Positions 12,283-21,490 of a DNA stretch of 64,000 nucleotides are shown here, piece after piece; position 1 is the first letter of the stretch; each line of letters starts with the position of its first letter. The notes below the pieces were generated by a model that was not told the DNA's origin, ran no database searches, and was given only the letters and a program-made list of their open reading frames with translations. A program made the translations under genes and the position numbers. This DNA comes from Paenibacillus solani (lineage in GTDB: Bacteria > Bacillota > Bacilli > Paenibacillales > Paenibacillaceae), in assembly GCF_001277345.1 (NCBI RefSeq), contig NZ_LIUT01000001.1:340326-404325 (forward strand), written 5' to 3'.

Positions 12283-12309
12283 TTAGCACTCTGATCAATA
12301 GAGTGCTAA
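12283..12309 (+). promoter_or_regulatory. CIRCE operator (HrcA-binding site)
   Basis: TTAGCACTC (12283-12291), nine bases, then GAGTGCTAA (12301-12309): a perfect match to the CIRCE consensus. It lies in the 5' leader of htpG, so HrcA repression of htpG is expected. Confidence 0.95.
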
Positions 12310-12349
12310 AAAAGAAAAACCTCGTTCAGATTGGAAAGGAGACTTTTTC

Positions 12350-14227
12350 ATGGCGAAACAACAATTTAAAGCCGAATCCAAACGGCTGCTCGAGATGATG
12401 ATCAACTCTATTTATACTCAGCGTGAAATTTTTCTGCGTGAGCTGATTTCAAATGCCAGCGACGCGATCGACAAGATTTACTATAAAGCGCTGACCGACG
12501 ACAACCTGACTTTTAACAAAGAGGATTACTACGTTAAGATTACCGCAGATAAAGCTACCCGTACGCTTACCATTACCGACACGGGGATCGGGATGACCAA
12601 GGAAGACATTGAGAACAACCTCGGCGTCATCGCGAAGAGCGGTTCCCTTGCATTCAAGAGCGAGAATGAAGCGAAGGATGGCCACAATATCATCGGTCAA
12701 TTCGGCGTGGGCTTCTACTCTGCCTTCATGGTTGCCGATGTCGTAACTGTGACGAGCCGTGCTTTGGGCAGCGATGAGGCATACAAATGGGAATCCGAAG
12801 GTGCAGACGGATATACCATTACGCCAGCCGAGAAGGATTCCGTTGGAACCGAGATCGTGCTGAAGATCAAAGAGAACACGGAAGACGATCAGTATGACGA
12901 GTATTTGGAAGAGTATCGCTTAAGAGCGATCATCAAGAAGTACTCGGACTTCATCCGTTATCCGATCAAGATGGATGTGAAGACGCAGCGTCCAAAAGAA
13001 GACGCCGAGAACGAGTTCGAAGAAGTGCAGGAAGAACAAACCATCAACAGCATGGTGCCAATCTGGCGCAAGAACAAGAGCGAGCTCACGGAAGAAGATT
13101 ATCAGAACTTCTATAACGAGAAGCGATACGGCTTTGATAAACCGCTGAAGCATGTTCATATCAAAGCGGACGGTGCCGTCGTTTACAATGCGATTTTGTT
13201 CATTCCTGAGAATACACCGTTTGATTATTACACCAAGGAATACGAGAAGGGACTTGAGCTCTACTCCAACGGTGTCCTGATTATGGACAAATGCGGCGAT
13301 CTGCTGCCAGACTATTTTAGCTTTGTGAAAGGGATGGTCGATTCCGAGGATCTGTCGCTAAACATCTCCCGCGAGATGCTGCAGCATGATCGGCAGTTGA
13401 CGCTGATTGCGAAGAACATCAAGAACAAAGTGAAGAGTGCACTTCAGAGCATGATGAAGGACGAGCGGGAGAACTATGAGAAATTCTTCGCATCCTTTGG
13501 CAGAGGCCTTAAATTCGGCGTCTATAACGATTACGGCATGAACAAGGAAGATCTTCAGGATCTGCTGCTGTTCACGTCCTCCAAAGAGAAGAAGCTGGTC
13601 TCCCTGGATGAGTACGTATCCAGAATGCCAGAGGATCAGAAGTTTATCTATTATGCATCCGGCGATTCCATCGACCGCATCGAGAAGCTACCGCAAACGG
13701 AAATGGTGCTGGATAAAGGCTATGAAATCCTGTACTTCACCGATGATGTTGATGAGTTTGCGATCAAAATGCTTATGAAATACAAGGAGAAAGAGTTCAA
13801 GTCGGTATCCAGCGGCGATCTTGGCCTTGATTCGGAGGGGGATCAGCAGGAGAACGACGCGGAAGAAAGCGACAACAAGGAGCTCTTTGAGGCTATGGGC
13901 AGCCTCTTGGCAGGTAAGGTGAAATCCGTAAAGGCCTCCAAGCGATTGAAATCTCATCCGGTATGCTTGTCCACAGAGGGCGAAGTCTCGATCGAGATGG
14001 AGAAAATCCTGAAGGCCATGCCGAACGGACAGGATGTTCAAGCGGATAAGGTGCTGGAGATCAACACCAATCATGAAGTGTTTAAATCCCTGAAAGCACA
14101 GCAAGCGGATCAGGATAAGCTGAAGCTTTATACGAATCTGCTGTACAATCAGGCATTGCTGATCGAAGGCTTGCCGATTGCCGATCCGGTAGAATTCACG
14201 AACGATATTTGCAAAATTATGGTGTAA
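12350..14227 (+). CDS. htpG: HtpG, bacterial Hsp90 chaperone
   Basis: Cytosolic ATP-dependent chaperone of 625 aa, the usual full length. The N-terminal GHKL ATPase domain has the family signature [14 protein letters not shown] (about residues 26-40), DTGIGM and the [12 protein letters not shown] lid region. The middle domain has [12 protein letters not shown], and the C-terminal dimerisation domain runs from about residue 510. AAAGGAG (12335-12341) is 8 nt before the ATG. It is monocistronic, with its own promoter, CIRCE site and terminator. In B. subtilis htpG is not CIRCE-controlled, so its placement in the HrcA regulon here is notable. Confidence 0.97.
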   Translation: MAKQQFKAESKRLLEMMINSIYTQREIFLRELISNASDAIDKIYYKALTDDNLTFNKEDYYVKITADKATRTLTITDTGIGMTKEDIENNLGVIAKSGSLAFKSENEAKDGHNIIGQFGVGFYSAFMVADVVTVTSRALGSDEAYKWESEGADGYTITPAEKDSVGTEIVLKIKENTEDDQYDEYLEEYRLRAIIKKYSDFIRYPIKMDVKTQRPKEDAENEFEEVQEEQTINSMVPIWRKNKSELTEEDYQNFYNEKRYGFDKPLKHVHIKADGAVVYNAILFIPENTPFDYYTKEYEKGLELYSNGVLIMDKCGDLLPDYFSFVKGMVDSEDLSLNISREMLQHDRQLTLIAKNIKNKVKSALQSMMKDERENYEKFFASFGRGLKFGVYNDYGMNKEDLQDLLLFTSSKEKKLVSLDEYVSRMPEDQKFIYYASGDSIDRIEKLPQTEMVLDKGYEILYFTDDVDEFAIKMLMKYKEKEFKSVSSGDLGLDSEGDQQENDAEESDNKELFEAMGSLLAGKVKSVKASKRLKSHPVCLSTEGEVSIEMEKILKAMPNGQDVQADKVLEINTNHEVFKSLKAQQADQDKLKLYTNLLYNQALLIEGLPIADPVEFTNDICKIMV

Positions 14228-14258
14228 CGATTGCCGCTGCAATGATGCGGTGATAACA

Positions 14259-14312
14259 AACAAACCCGAAACTCTGGTGCATGAAACCAGGGAATCGGGT
14301 TTGTTTTTTTTC
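14259..14312 (+). terminator. Terminator of htpG
   Basis: AACAAACCCGA (14259-14269) pairs with TCGGGTTTGTT (14295-14305) around an inner CTGGT/ACCAG stem, followed by a run of T. Confidence 0.85.
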
Positions 14313-14340
14313 TGCCTATAACCTGATCACGCTAAGGTGG

Positions 14341-14967
14341 TTACACCACGTCTGTGGCCAGAACCGATAACAATCCGTTTTCGGGTGCCATGCCAAGGAG
14401 GTCATACACCGAGATGGGGAACATCGGAAAGCCGACATAGTATGGTGTGATGGCATACAGGGGATAGAAGATGACCAATGACTTATCCGCCAGATAGAAA
14501 TCCTGATTCGGTGAAACCGTAACTGGATTGTTCTCCAGCACAGGAATATTGCGCTCTTTTATCTGCCGATTCACTTCAGCAGCCAAGACGGCTTGATAGC
14601 TGGACCCTGGAAGGAACAGGTCTGATAAGGAGTAGGATTTTCCGGTAGTGGTTGAGAAAGTGAGGCCCTTCGTCACCGTAAACCCGTGTGCCATAGGCAC
14701 GGAGTAGGTGTAGTTGGTCAGCACGAGGCTGAGAATGCCCCGCTCATTCGTTTTAATCTCAAAAGTGCTCGTCGTTTGCGGGTTAGTGCCGGTCTGAACC
14801 TGCTGCTGTTCACGCTGCATTTCCTGAATTTGAACAATAATGGCCTTATTGATGGCGGCCTCCGCCCCCGAATTCATGAGGCCGTATACTTGCGGATAAT
14901 GAATGACAAGACCAGGTGCGGTATGTGTGAGGGTATGGACATTTACCGGCGGTACATATTGCGCCAT
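14341..14967 (-). CDS. DUF3298/RsiV-type domain protein
   Basis: A 208-aa protein that resembles the DUF4163/DUF3298 module seen in RsiV and PdaC. The first part has an IHYPQVYGLMNSGAEAAINKAI segment. The later part runs SYSLSDLFLPGSSYQAVLAAEVNRQI and then PNQDFYLADKSLVIFYPLYAITPYYVGFP, typical of DUF3298. No signal peptide or TM anchor is seen, unlike RsiV, so a cytoplasmic location is suggested unless the start is wrong. GGAATGGAG lies about 12 nt upstream of the ATG. It sits convergent to htpG, and no sigma factor gene is adjacent. Function unknown. Confidence 0.6.
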   Translation of the reverse strand: MAQYVPPVNVHTLTHTAPGLVIHYPQVYGLMNSGAEAAINKAIIVQIQEMQREQQQVQTGTNPQTTSTFEIKTNERGILSLVLTNYTYSVPMAHGFTVTKGLTFSTTTGKSYSLSDLFLPGSSYQAVLAAEVNRQIKERNIPVLENNPVTVSPNQDFYLADKSLVIFYPLYAITPYYVGFPMFPISVYDLLGMAPENGLLSVLATDVV

Positions 14968-15066
14968 GCGTACGATCGCTCCATTCCAGCATTAGATACA
15001 TTAGCCTATTCGGTAGTGGGCGCGTGGGTTACGGATTTAGCAGGGAAAGGTCTTGATTGCTTGGCG

Positions 15067-15466
15067 TCAAGAGGGTTGGCGGGTATATTCGCCTTCGTTT
15101 ATTTTATGATTATGATCAGGCATTTTATTGAGATTGTCGACATATTCCATGTGACGAAATCCCCAGGTACACATATCGGCCAGAACGCTGTCCAAGGTCT
15201 TTCCATGATCAGAGATGGAATATTCCACTTTGGGCGGAATCTCCTGATACACCTTGCGCTTGACCAGCCCATCCTGTTCCAGTTCCCGCAGCTGATTCGT
15301 CAGCATGCCTTGGGTCACGCCTGGAAGCAGACGCCGCAGTTCCCCGAACCGTTTGGTTCCGTCCTGAAGCAGAATACAGAATCAGCGGTTTCCACTTGCC
15401 GCCAATTAATTGCAGCGTTGTCAGAATGCCCTCCGTGTTGGGCTGTCCTTGATCTGTCGTTCTCAT
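15067..15466 (-). pseudogene. HxlR-family transcriptional regulator, frameshifted
   Basis: The first ~31 codons from the ATG at 15466 (SD GGGAGATGAG) encode the HxlR start, with [11 protein letters not shown]. The expected continuation ([19 protein letters not shown], then [17 protein letters not shown] with the recognition helix and wing) is found in another frame down to 15067. The frames meet near 15366-15373, where TAT-TCTGCTT-CAG replaces the expected nine bases between TAT and CAG; a 2-nt deletion (or 1-nt insertion) explains it. Otherwise the wHTH is well preserved. It diverges from the flavoprotein gene at 15713, the usual target of such regulators. Recent pseudogene or sequencing error. 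Confidence 0.8.
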
Positions 15467-15564
15467 ATTCTCATCTCCCGGGAAGTATGCTTGTTGATCA
15501 TTGGATGCTTCATGGTTGTTACTGTAGCACAGTAGCCGGTTTTAACCTAGTACTATTCTGTGCC

Positions 15565-15628
15565 GTACTTAGTACGTTTTACCGTACTATGCATGGGATG
15601 AGTACGTACCATAAATCGGACTAAGTAC
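15565..15628. promoter_or_regulatory. Two copies of an 11-bp GTACTwAGTAC palindrome, likely HxlR operators
   Basis: GTACTTAGTAC (15565-15575) is a perfect odd palindrome and GGACTAAGTAC (15618-15628) a near copy. Further GTACT/AGTAC half sites surround them at 15550-15655. They lie between the divergent HxlR and reductase genes. Confidence 0.55.
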
Positions 15629-15712
15629 ATAAAAAGAGCGTACTTTTCAAAGATTCCGAACCGAACCATAATGGGGGTGTCAAACAAACCGAACCAGATA
15701 GGAGACCTGACT

Positions 15713-16261
15713 ATGAAAATTATGATAATTGTGGCTCATCCGAATTTGGAGAATTCACGTGCCAATCGAGCACTGCTGCAGCACAGCCGACTGCATGCCA
15801 ATGGAAATGTAGATATTCGGAATCTTTACAAGGAATATCCGGACTGGATTATTGATATTGAACGGGAGCAGCAGCTTCTTCTTCAATATGATCGTGTGGT
15901 GTTCCAGTTCCCATTTTACTGGTACAGCTGTCCGCCTCTGCTGAAGAAATGGTTCGATGATGTGCTGACCTTCGGGTGGGCATTCGGTCCCGAAGGGAAC
16001 AGTCTGAAGGGCAAAGAGTTTATGTTGGCGACGACGGCAGCGGGTTTAGAATTCGGATATCAGGCAGGAGCTGAGAACTGGTTTACCGCCAGTGAGCTGC
16101 TGCGGCCGATTCAAGCCACGTTTAACCGGTGCAAAGTAACCTATCTTCCTGCATTTGTAACATATAACGTCGAGCGGGTCAGTGTTGAAGCACTTCAGTC
16201 CGAGGCAGCCAGGTATGCGGAACAAGTCCTGGTACCTGCTGTTGTGGGAAGTCGATATTAA
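15713..16261 (+). CDS. Flavodoxin-fold NAD(P)H oxidoreductase (quinone reductase/KefF-like)
   Basis: A 182-aa protein of the Flavodoxin_2 family: MKIMIIVAHPN at the N-terminus for FMN/FAD phosphate binding, then the quinone-reductase signature DRVVFQFPFYWYSCPPLLKKWFDDVL (split here around residues 63-88) and FGPEGNSLKGKEFM. Expected to reduce quinones or nitro/azo compounds with two electrons in the cytosol. The ATG at 15713 has AGGAG 8 nt upstream; an upstream in-frame ATG lacks a site. It is divergent from the frameshifted HxlR regulator and carries two candidate operators upstream, suggesting electrophile- or quinone-inducible expression (inference). Confidence 0.87.
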   Translation: MKIMIIVAHPNLENSRANRALLQHSRLHANGNVDIRNLYKEYPDWIIDIEREQQLLLQYDRVVFQFPFYWYSCPPLLKKWFDDVLTFGWAFGPEGNSLKGKEFMLATTAAGLEFGYQAGAENWFTASELLRPIQATFNRCKVTYLPAFVTYNVERVSVEALQSEAARYAEQVLVPAVVGSRY

Positions 16262-16451
16262 GGCATACTGGACCATAACCCATAGCACGTTGGCTCTTGC
16301 CGATTGATACCATAAAGGGCATGATGGAGTCATAAGTGTGCACGTGAGCACGGCCTGAAGCTGTACCCTATGCCCTCTTACGAGAGCCCGCTACTTTTTG
16401 CTCGAGGAGCTTCACCGGCATGCACGTACTAAATTCGAAGGAGGATCCTTC

Positions 16452-16979
16452 ATGACCATTGACGAAGCCATTCACTTGGAGTCCTATGACAAGCAGTGGG
16501 CGGATCAGTTTAACGACGAACATCGGCTCTTGATCAGGGAGATCGGTCCTTATACGGCTGCGATTGAACATTTCGGAAGCACGTCCGTACCGGGGATGAC
16601 GGCCAAACCTATCGTCGATATACTGGTTGGCGTGGAGAACGCCCGGCATACGGATGAAATCCTTCCCAAACTGGCCGCTATGGGTTACGAGAACTTGGGC
16701 GAATCCGGGATCACCGGCCGCATTTACCTCCGCAAAAGAGGAAGACTGGCTTATAACGTTCATATCGTGCCGTACCGTGGCGACATCTGGAACTATAACA
16801 TCATGATCCGGGATTACCTCCGGGCCCATGCCGTGGAAGCCGAGCGTTACAGCGAGATTAAGCGGCGGATCGTTTCGCAAGGAGCCCGGACCCTGCTCCG
16901 ATACTCCAATGAGAAGAATGCGTTCATTGAGCAGCTTCTTGCCAGAGCGAAGGAGTGGAAGAACGGGAGAACAAGCTAA
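16452..16979 (+). CDS. GrpB family (UPF0157) nucleotidyltransferase-fold protein
   Basis: A 175-aa protein with the GrpB/UPF0157 signature: an ESYDKQWADQFNDE start, IEHFGSTSVPGMTAKPIVDILV (about residues 33-56) with the GSTS and DxxV nucleotidyltransferase-like motif, and NVHIVPYRGDIWNYNIMIRDYLRA. GAAGGAGGAT lies 7 nt before the ATG at 16452. It stands alone. The family has a minimal nucleotidyltransferase fold; its cellular role is not established. The 190 bp upstream contain no gene but have a possible structured stretch at 16316-16376. Confidence 0.85.
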   Translation: MTIDEAIHLESYDKQWADQFNDEHRLLIREIGPYTAAIEHFGSTSVPGMTAKPIVDILVGVENARHTDEILPKLAAMGYENLGESGITGRIYLRKRGRLAYNVHIVPYRGDIWNYNIMIRDYLRAHAVEAERYSEIKRRIVSQGARTLLRYSNEKNAFIEQLLARAKEWKNGRTS

Positions 16980-16996
16980 TTAAACACCTGCTTGTC

Positions 16997-18061
16997 TCAT
17001 CCTCCATTCATGGCCTTGCACTGCTTTCGGTACGCCGAAGGGGTCAGGCCATGGTATTTTTTGAATGTTTTGCTGAAATGGACATAGTCCGAGAAGCCGA
17101 CGCGGTAGGCCGTTTCCTGAGCCGAAAGCTCTGACTCCGCAAGCAATTCCTTCGCTTTTTCCATACGGACCTGCACCAGATATTTCACGAAATTCATATT
17201 CGTTTCATTCTTAAAGGTACGGCTTAAATACGTCACGGACATCCCGACCGAATCGGCCACCTCCTGCAGCGACAAATCCTCCATATCATAATTCTCTTCA
17301 ATGTACCGTTTGGCTTTCTGGATATTATGATGTGATCCTAAATTGCGGGAACCCTTAATCAATGTAAGCAATTCCTTGATTTTATCCTCTACTTGTCGGC
17401 CGCAGTCTGCCGGATCATCTTTCAGAAGCCACTCATCCTCGCCGATCTTTACCGCAAGGGGCAACCCACGTTCTTCAAGCGCAGCGAGCAGATCCTGGAT
17501 CAGCATCCGGGCGTATCGTGATACGCTGACTTCTGCTGGCCCCCTCGTTTCGAAAAGAGTCATGATCTCGCGGGTTTGCTCCAAGGCCTCCGGTTCATTC
17601 GCAGACCATAACAGCTCAGCGAGTCTGGCTTTATGGTGCTGCTGGACAAGCGTCCATTCCGTTTGCCTGGAGAATTTCGCCCTCCGGTTATCCAGATCCC
17701 TGCACGCTTGCTCCAGTGTCATATGAAACTGATCAGGGTCGATGGGCTTCAGCAGAAAATCCGAAACGCCATAGCGGATCGCTTGACGAGCGAACTCGAA
17801 GTTATCATGACCCGAGAGGATAATGAAATGCATTTGCGAATGAGATTCCCTAACACGTCTGATAAATTCCAGCCCATCCATTTCGGGCATGCAGATATCG
17901 GTCACGATAATGTCTGGCCGGCTGCCCTCCAGCAGTTGAAGAGCTTCAACCCCGTCTTCGGCTTCTCCCGTGACCTCGACCTGAAGACCCGATCTTTCGA
18001 CAAGCTTGCGCAGGCTAAAATGAATGGCATATTCATCATCAATCATCATTAACCGATACAT
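16997..18061 (-). CDS. YesN-type AraC-family response regulator
   Basis: A 354-aa regulator. The receiver domain has IDDE at the start, phospho-acceptor Asp55 in IIVTDICMPEMDG and Lys105 in FLLKPID. The C-terminal AraC domain has the helix-turn-helix around LSLQEVADSVGMSVTYLSRTFKNE and ends with VGFSDYVHFSKTFKKYHGLTPSAYR. The ATG at 18061 is preferred because GAGGAGGA precedes it by about 7 nt and it starts exactly at the receiver domain. It overlaps the kinase gene by 23 nt. It likely activates the divergent amino-sugar operon starting at 20100. Confidence 0.92.
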   Translation of the reverse strand: MYRLMMIDDEYAIHFSLRKLVERSGLQVEVTGEAEDGVEALQLLEGSRPDIIVTDICMPEMDGLEFIRRVRESHSQMHFIILSGHDNFEFARQAIRYGVSDFLLKPIDPDQFHMTLEQACRDLDNRRAKFSRQTEWTLVQQHHKARLAELLWSANEPEALEQTREIMTLFETRGPAEVSVSRYARMLIQDLLAALEERGLPLAVKIGEDEWLLKDDPADCGRQVEDKIKELLTLIKGSRNLGSHHNIQKAKRYIEENYDMEDLSLQEVADSVGMSVTYLSRTFKNETNMNFVKYLVQVRMEKAKELLAESELSAQETAYRVGFSDYVHFSKTFKKYHGLTPSAYRKQCKAMNGG

Positions 18062-19910
18062 TGCGTTCCTCCTCGCTCGTTTTATACGGCAGTCTGATTT
18101 CAAATTGGGTGCCTTCTCCTGGAATGGATTCCATGAGATATAGGCCATACTCGGCTCCGAAGGTCAGCTGAAGTCTCTGGTGTACATTCAGGAGACCGAT
18201 GCCGCCCGAGGTTTCTTTCCCGTCGCACCGCTGTATCCCATTCTCCGAATGTGCGTGAGATTGCAGGATTTCTCTGATATGCCGCACTGTATCTGCGTTC
18301 ATGCCGACCCCTTTATCCTGAATCACGATGGCATAATAGTCTGCCTCCGCGCTAGCTCCAATCCGGACATAGCGCGGCTTCTTACCTCGGTATCCATGTA
18401 TGAATACATTCTCTACGATCGGCTGCAGCGTGAGTCTGACGGCCATTACGCGATCCCAATCTTGCTCATTCACATCCATGTCGATCTGAAGCCTGCGGAA
18501 ACGGGCACTTTGTAGATCAAGATAATACCGGATATGCGTCATCTCTTCCCGGAGCGGCACGACAGATCCGGCATGACCGATGTTGTATCGAAACATATGA
18601 GCAAGCGCCCTGGTCATCCGACTGATCTCCATATGATCATCTGCGATGGCATAAGAATTAATAATCTCCAGTGAATTGTACAAAAAATGCGGATTGATAT
18701 GAGACTGCATGGAGCGGAGCTCTGATTCCTTCTGCTTGATCATAAGATCGCGTTCCTTCAGCTGGGAATCATGGACTTCGCGGATCAATCGCTTCAGTTC
18801 TCCCGTCATACTGTAAAAGCTGTGGAATACAGCAGTCATCTCGGGATTACGGAATCTGCTTAATTTGATAGGAAGAACAAAGTCGCCTCGCTCGACACGG
18901 GCCATTAGCTTCTGCAGCATGGACAGCTGCCTGGTCAAGGAAAAAGAGAAACCACCCACAAGGGACAAAGCAATGATGATCAGCACGGCAGCGGCGGCTA
19001 GCGAGTAATTACGCAGCGTGATCAGCCCGCCGATAAGATTGTTCAGCGGCAGATCGGCAACAACCGTCCAGCCGGTAATTTGCGACCTTTCATGCAGAAC
19101 CATTTTTTCGGTGTTGGACGCTGTGTCTTGATGCCGGAAGAAGGAGCTGTCGTCTTTTTGAATACGCGTTAATAGCTCGTGCTCGACAGCAGATCCAATT
19201 TGTTTCGGATTCGGATGGTAGATGACCTGCCCGTCCTTGCTCATGATCCAGACATCAAAGCCACCCAGCGAATCGTTAGTGCAGATGGCCCCGATTTGCT
19301 TCAGATTGAGATCGATAATCAATAAGCCTTTGTAGAGGAAGGTGGAATTATCGTATAGTTTCCGCGCTACAGTTAGGGACGGTGTGCTGCCAACCCGGCT
19401 GAGGCCGACGATCTGAAAGTCACTATATTGATCCAGCTGCTCCTGGAAGGATCGGTTGCGCTTACGGATTTCTCGCATATCCAGCAGTGAGGAAGCGCTT
19501 TCGTAATCGGTGATCTGTCTGTTATTCTCGGCGACAAGCGAGATGCCAATGATATCGGATCTGCCATAGATCATCTGAGCAAACAAATCATCCTCCACTT
19601 TTTTGGATAACTGAAAGTAAGCATAGGGAGTAAGCTGAGTGGCGGAGAGAAACTGCTGGATCTGCGGGTTATGGATAAAGGGATACGTTGAATTTTCAAG
19701 ATTGGATAGATAGGAGTCTAACGAAACATTGGTTTGCTCAATGATACGCTTGTTTGCGCCTGCAGCAAATTGTTCAATCGCTTTGGTAGATGACAGGTAC
19801 CAGAAGCTGCCCAGCAGAAAGAAAGGAAAGCCAATGAACAGGATGATCAGAACGAATAAACGTTGGTTAATGGTCAGATGACCTGAAGGAATGCCTTGGA
19901 TATTCATCAT
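18039..19910 (-). CDS. YesM-family sensor histidine kinase
   Basis: A 623-aa membrane kinase. TM1 lies within the first ~40 residues (FVLIILFIGFPFFLLGSFWYL). A large extracytoplasmic sensor region of Cache type follows, TM2 is about 305-325, then a HAMP-like linker. The phospho-acceptor motif MQSHINPHFLYNSLE has His404, and the HATPase domain has QPIVENVFIHGY, DKGVGM and GGIGLLNVHQRL. Tandem ATGATG at 19910/19907 follows AGGAAGGCGG. It is coupled to the downstream regulator and divergent from the importer, so it probably senses the imported glycan or its binding protein. Confidence 0.92.
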   Translation of the reverse strand: MMNIQGIPSGHLTINQRLFVLIILFIGFPFFLLGSFWYLSSTKAIEQFAAGANKRIIEQTNVSLDSYLSNLENSTYPFIHNPQIQQFLSATQLTPYAYFQLSKKVEDDLFAQMIYGRSDIIGISLVAENNRQITDYESASSLLDMREIRKRNRSFQEQLDQYSDFQIVGLSRVGSTPSLTVARKLYDNSTFLYKGLLIIDLNLKQIGAICTNDSLGGFDVWIMSKDGQVIYHPNPKQIGSAVEHELLTRIQKDDSSFFRHQDTASNTEKMVLHERSQITGWTVVADLPLNNLIGGLITLRNYSLAAAAVLIIIALSLVGGFSFSLTRQLSMLQKLMARVERGDFVLPIKLSRFRNPEMTAVFHSFYSMTGELKRLIREVHDSQLKERDLMIKQKESELRSMQSHINPHFLYNSLEIINSYAIADDHMEISRMTRALAHMFRYNIGHAGSVVPLREEMTHIRYYLDLQSARFRRLQIDMDVNEQDWDRVMAVRLTLQPIVENVFIHGYRGKKPRYVRIGASAEADYYAIVIQDKGVGMNADTVRHIREILQSHAHSENGIQRCDGKETSGGIGLLNVHQRLQLTFGAEYGLYLMESIPGEGTQFEIRLPYKTSEEERNVSVNDD

Positions 19911-20099
19911 GCTTCCGCCTTCCTGGCATTGAAGTAGGGAATGTAAGGACATTGTAGCAAAAAAACACAAGTTGTAAATAAAAAACCATGATGCTGCAGC
20001 AAGAAATCACAAGTGAGTCAAGAAAGCACATGGGCGCTTTTGGCATTATCAACTACAATCGCATTAATCCATTTAAATTGAATCAGGGGGCGAGACTTC

Positions 20100-21461
20100 G
20101 TGAAAAAAAGAAAAGGCTTTCACGGTTGGTTAGCGGCATTATTATTCATATCCATTGTGGCCAGCGGCTGCGGCAATGCCAGTGAGGGAAAAGATGGAAC
20201 CGCTTCCCCGGGTGCGGGCGGCGGGGACGGTAAGAAAGTAGAGATTCTGCTTGGATATTATTCCAGTGACAGCTCCGATACGAAGATGAAGGAGCTGATT
20301 GAGCAGTTTGAGAAGTTGCATCCGAATATCAAAGTGAAGACCCAAAGCGCGCCGTATGGCCAGTTCTATCAGAAGCTGGATACGCAGATTGCAGCCGGCC
20401 AGGCACCGGACGTATGGCTCTCTGATGGCGTGTACGTGATGAAATATGCCCAGCGCGGCGCAGCCAAGGATCTGACCGATTGGATTGAAAGTGACCTGAA
20501 GGCGGATGAGTATTACGGACTTGATTTCAATAAGGACGCAGACGGGCGTTATTGGGGCGTACCTCAAGGGATCCAGGTCGGCGTTCTGTTCTACAACAAG
20601 GACATGTTTGATAAAGCAGGCGTAGACTACCCTTCGGATGAATGGACTTGGGAAGACCTGAAAGCATCCGCTGCGAAGCTGACAGTGGACGCAAGTGGAA
20701 AAACTGCAGAGGACAGCGGGTTTGACGCTGCCAGTGTAAATCAGTTTGGGCTCACGTTCTTTAGCATCACCGAAGGCTGGTTCTCTGTCATGAAATCTTA
20801 TGGGGGCGGCGTTCTTGACGAGAAGGCGGAAAATTCGATCGTCAATTCGCCCGAGAACAAGCAGGCATTTGAATGGATGGTCGATGGTATGCAGCGGGGC
20901 ATCATCACGGACCCGGTTGACCTGAAGAGCTTCCAGAGCAATACGGCAGTGTTCCCAAGCGGCTCGGCTGCCATGCGGATTGGGATCTATGCTCGGGTGC
21001 AGGCAGCGAATGAAGCAGGCCTGAATTATGATGTGACGATGCTGCCGAAGGGACCTGATGGCAAACGCGTCTCCCCGGTTATTGCTAACTCGTGGGTGAT
21101 TAATCAGAAGTCGAATGATGAGAAAGCAAAAGCCGCTTGGGAATGGATTAAATACTGGGCTACGGAAGATGACGTACAGAAACAGTGGACTGAGCTTGGT
21201 GAGGCAGTTCCTGTGAAGAAATCGGTAGCACAATCTGAAGTGTTCCTCAAAGCAGGTGAGAAGCCGGCGAACCGCCAGGCATTCCTGGATAGTCTGGAGT
21301 TTGCACAGACGCTCGATAATAATGCGGTATGGGAAGAGTGGGTAGGCAAATTCAACGAGAATGCAGAGCGTGCGTTCCTGGGCGATGCAACCATTGATCA
21401 GGCGCTAAACGATGCGGATGCAGCTGTTCAATCGGTCCTCAATGATTTTTATAAAAAATAA
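20100..21461 (+). CDS. Sugar ABC transporter substrate-binding lipoprotein
   Basis: Family-1 solute-binding lipoprotein of 453 aa with a GTG start (AGGGGGCGAG upstream). KKRK n-region, hydrophobic helix and lipobox VASGC with Cys24. Mature motifs include LLGYYSSDSSDTKMKELIEQF, QIAAGQAPDVWLSDG and YWGVPQGIQVGVLFYNKDMFDKAG, then the trailing ANSWVINQKS region of carbohydrate binders. First gene of an eight-gene operon, with two permeases 29 and 84 nt on. The 190-bp divergent region before it has a good TACAAT -10 (20054-20059) but no -35, fitting AraC-type activation. Likely ligand is an N-acetylglucosamine-containing glycan, judged from nagA/nagB downstream (inference). Confidence 0.9.
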   Translation: MKKRKGFHGWLAALLFISIVASGCGNASEGKDGTASPGAGGGDGKKVEILLGYYSSDSSDTKMKELIEQFEKLHPNIKVKTQSAPYGQFYQKLDTQIAAGQAPDVWLSDGVYVMKYAQRGAAKDLTDWIESDLKADEYYGLDFNKDADGRYWGVPQGIQVGVLFYNKDMFDKAGVDYPSDEWTWEDLKASAAKLTVDASGKTAEDSGFDAASVNQFGLTFFSITEGWFSVMKSYGGGVLDEKAENSIVNSPENKQAFEWMVDGMQRGIITDPVDLKSFQSNTAVFPSGSAAMRIGIYARVQAANEAGLNYDVTMLPKGPDGKRVSPVIANSWVINQKSNDEKAKAAWEWIKYWATEDDVQKQWTELGEAVPVKKSVAQSEVFLKAGEKPANRQAFLDSLEFAQTLDNNAVWEEWVGKFNENAERAFLGDATIDQALNDADAAVQSVLNDFYKK

Positions 21462-21490
21462 AACAAGGGTGGAAGAAAGGCGGGAGTGAA

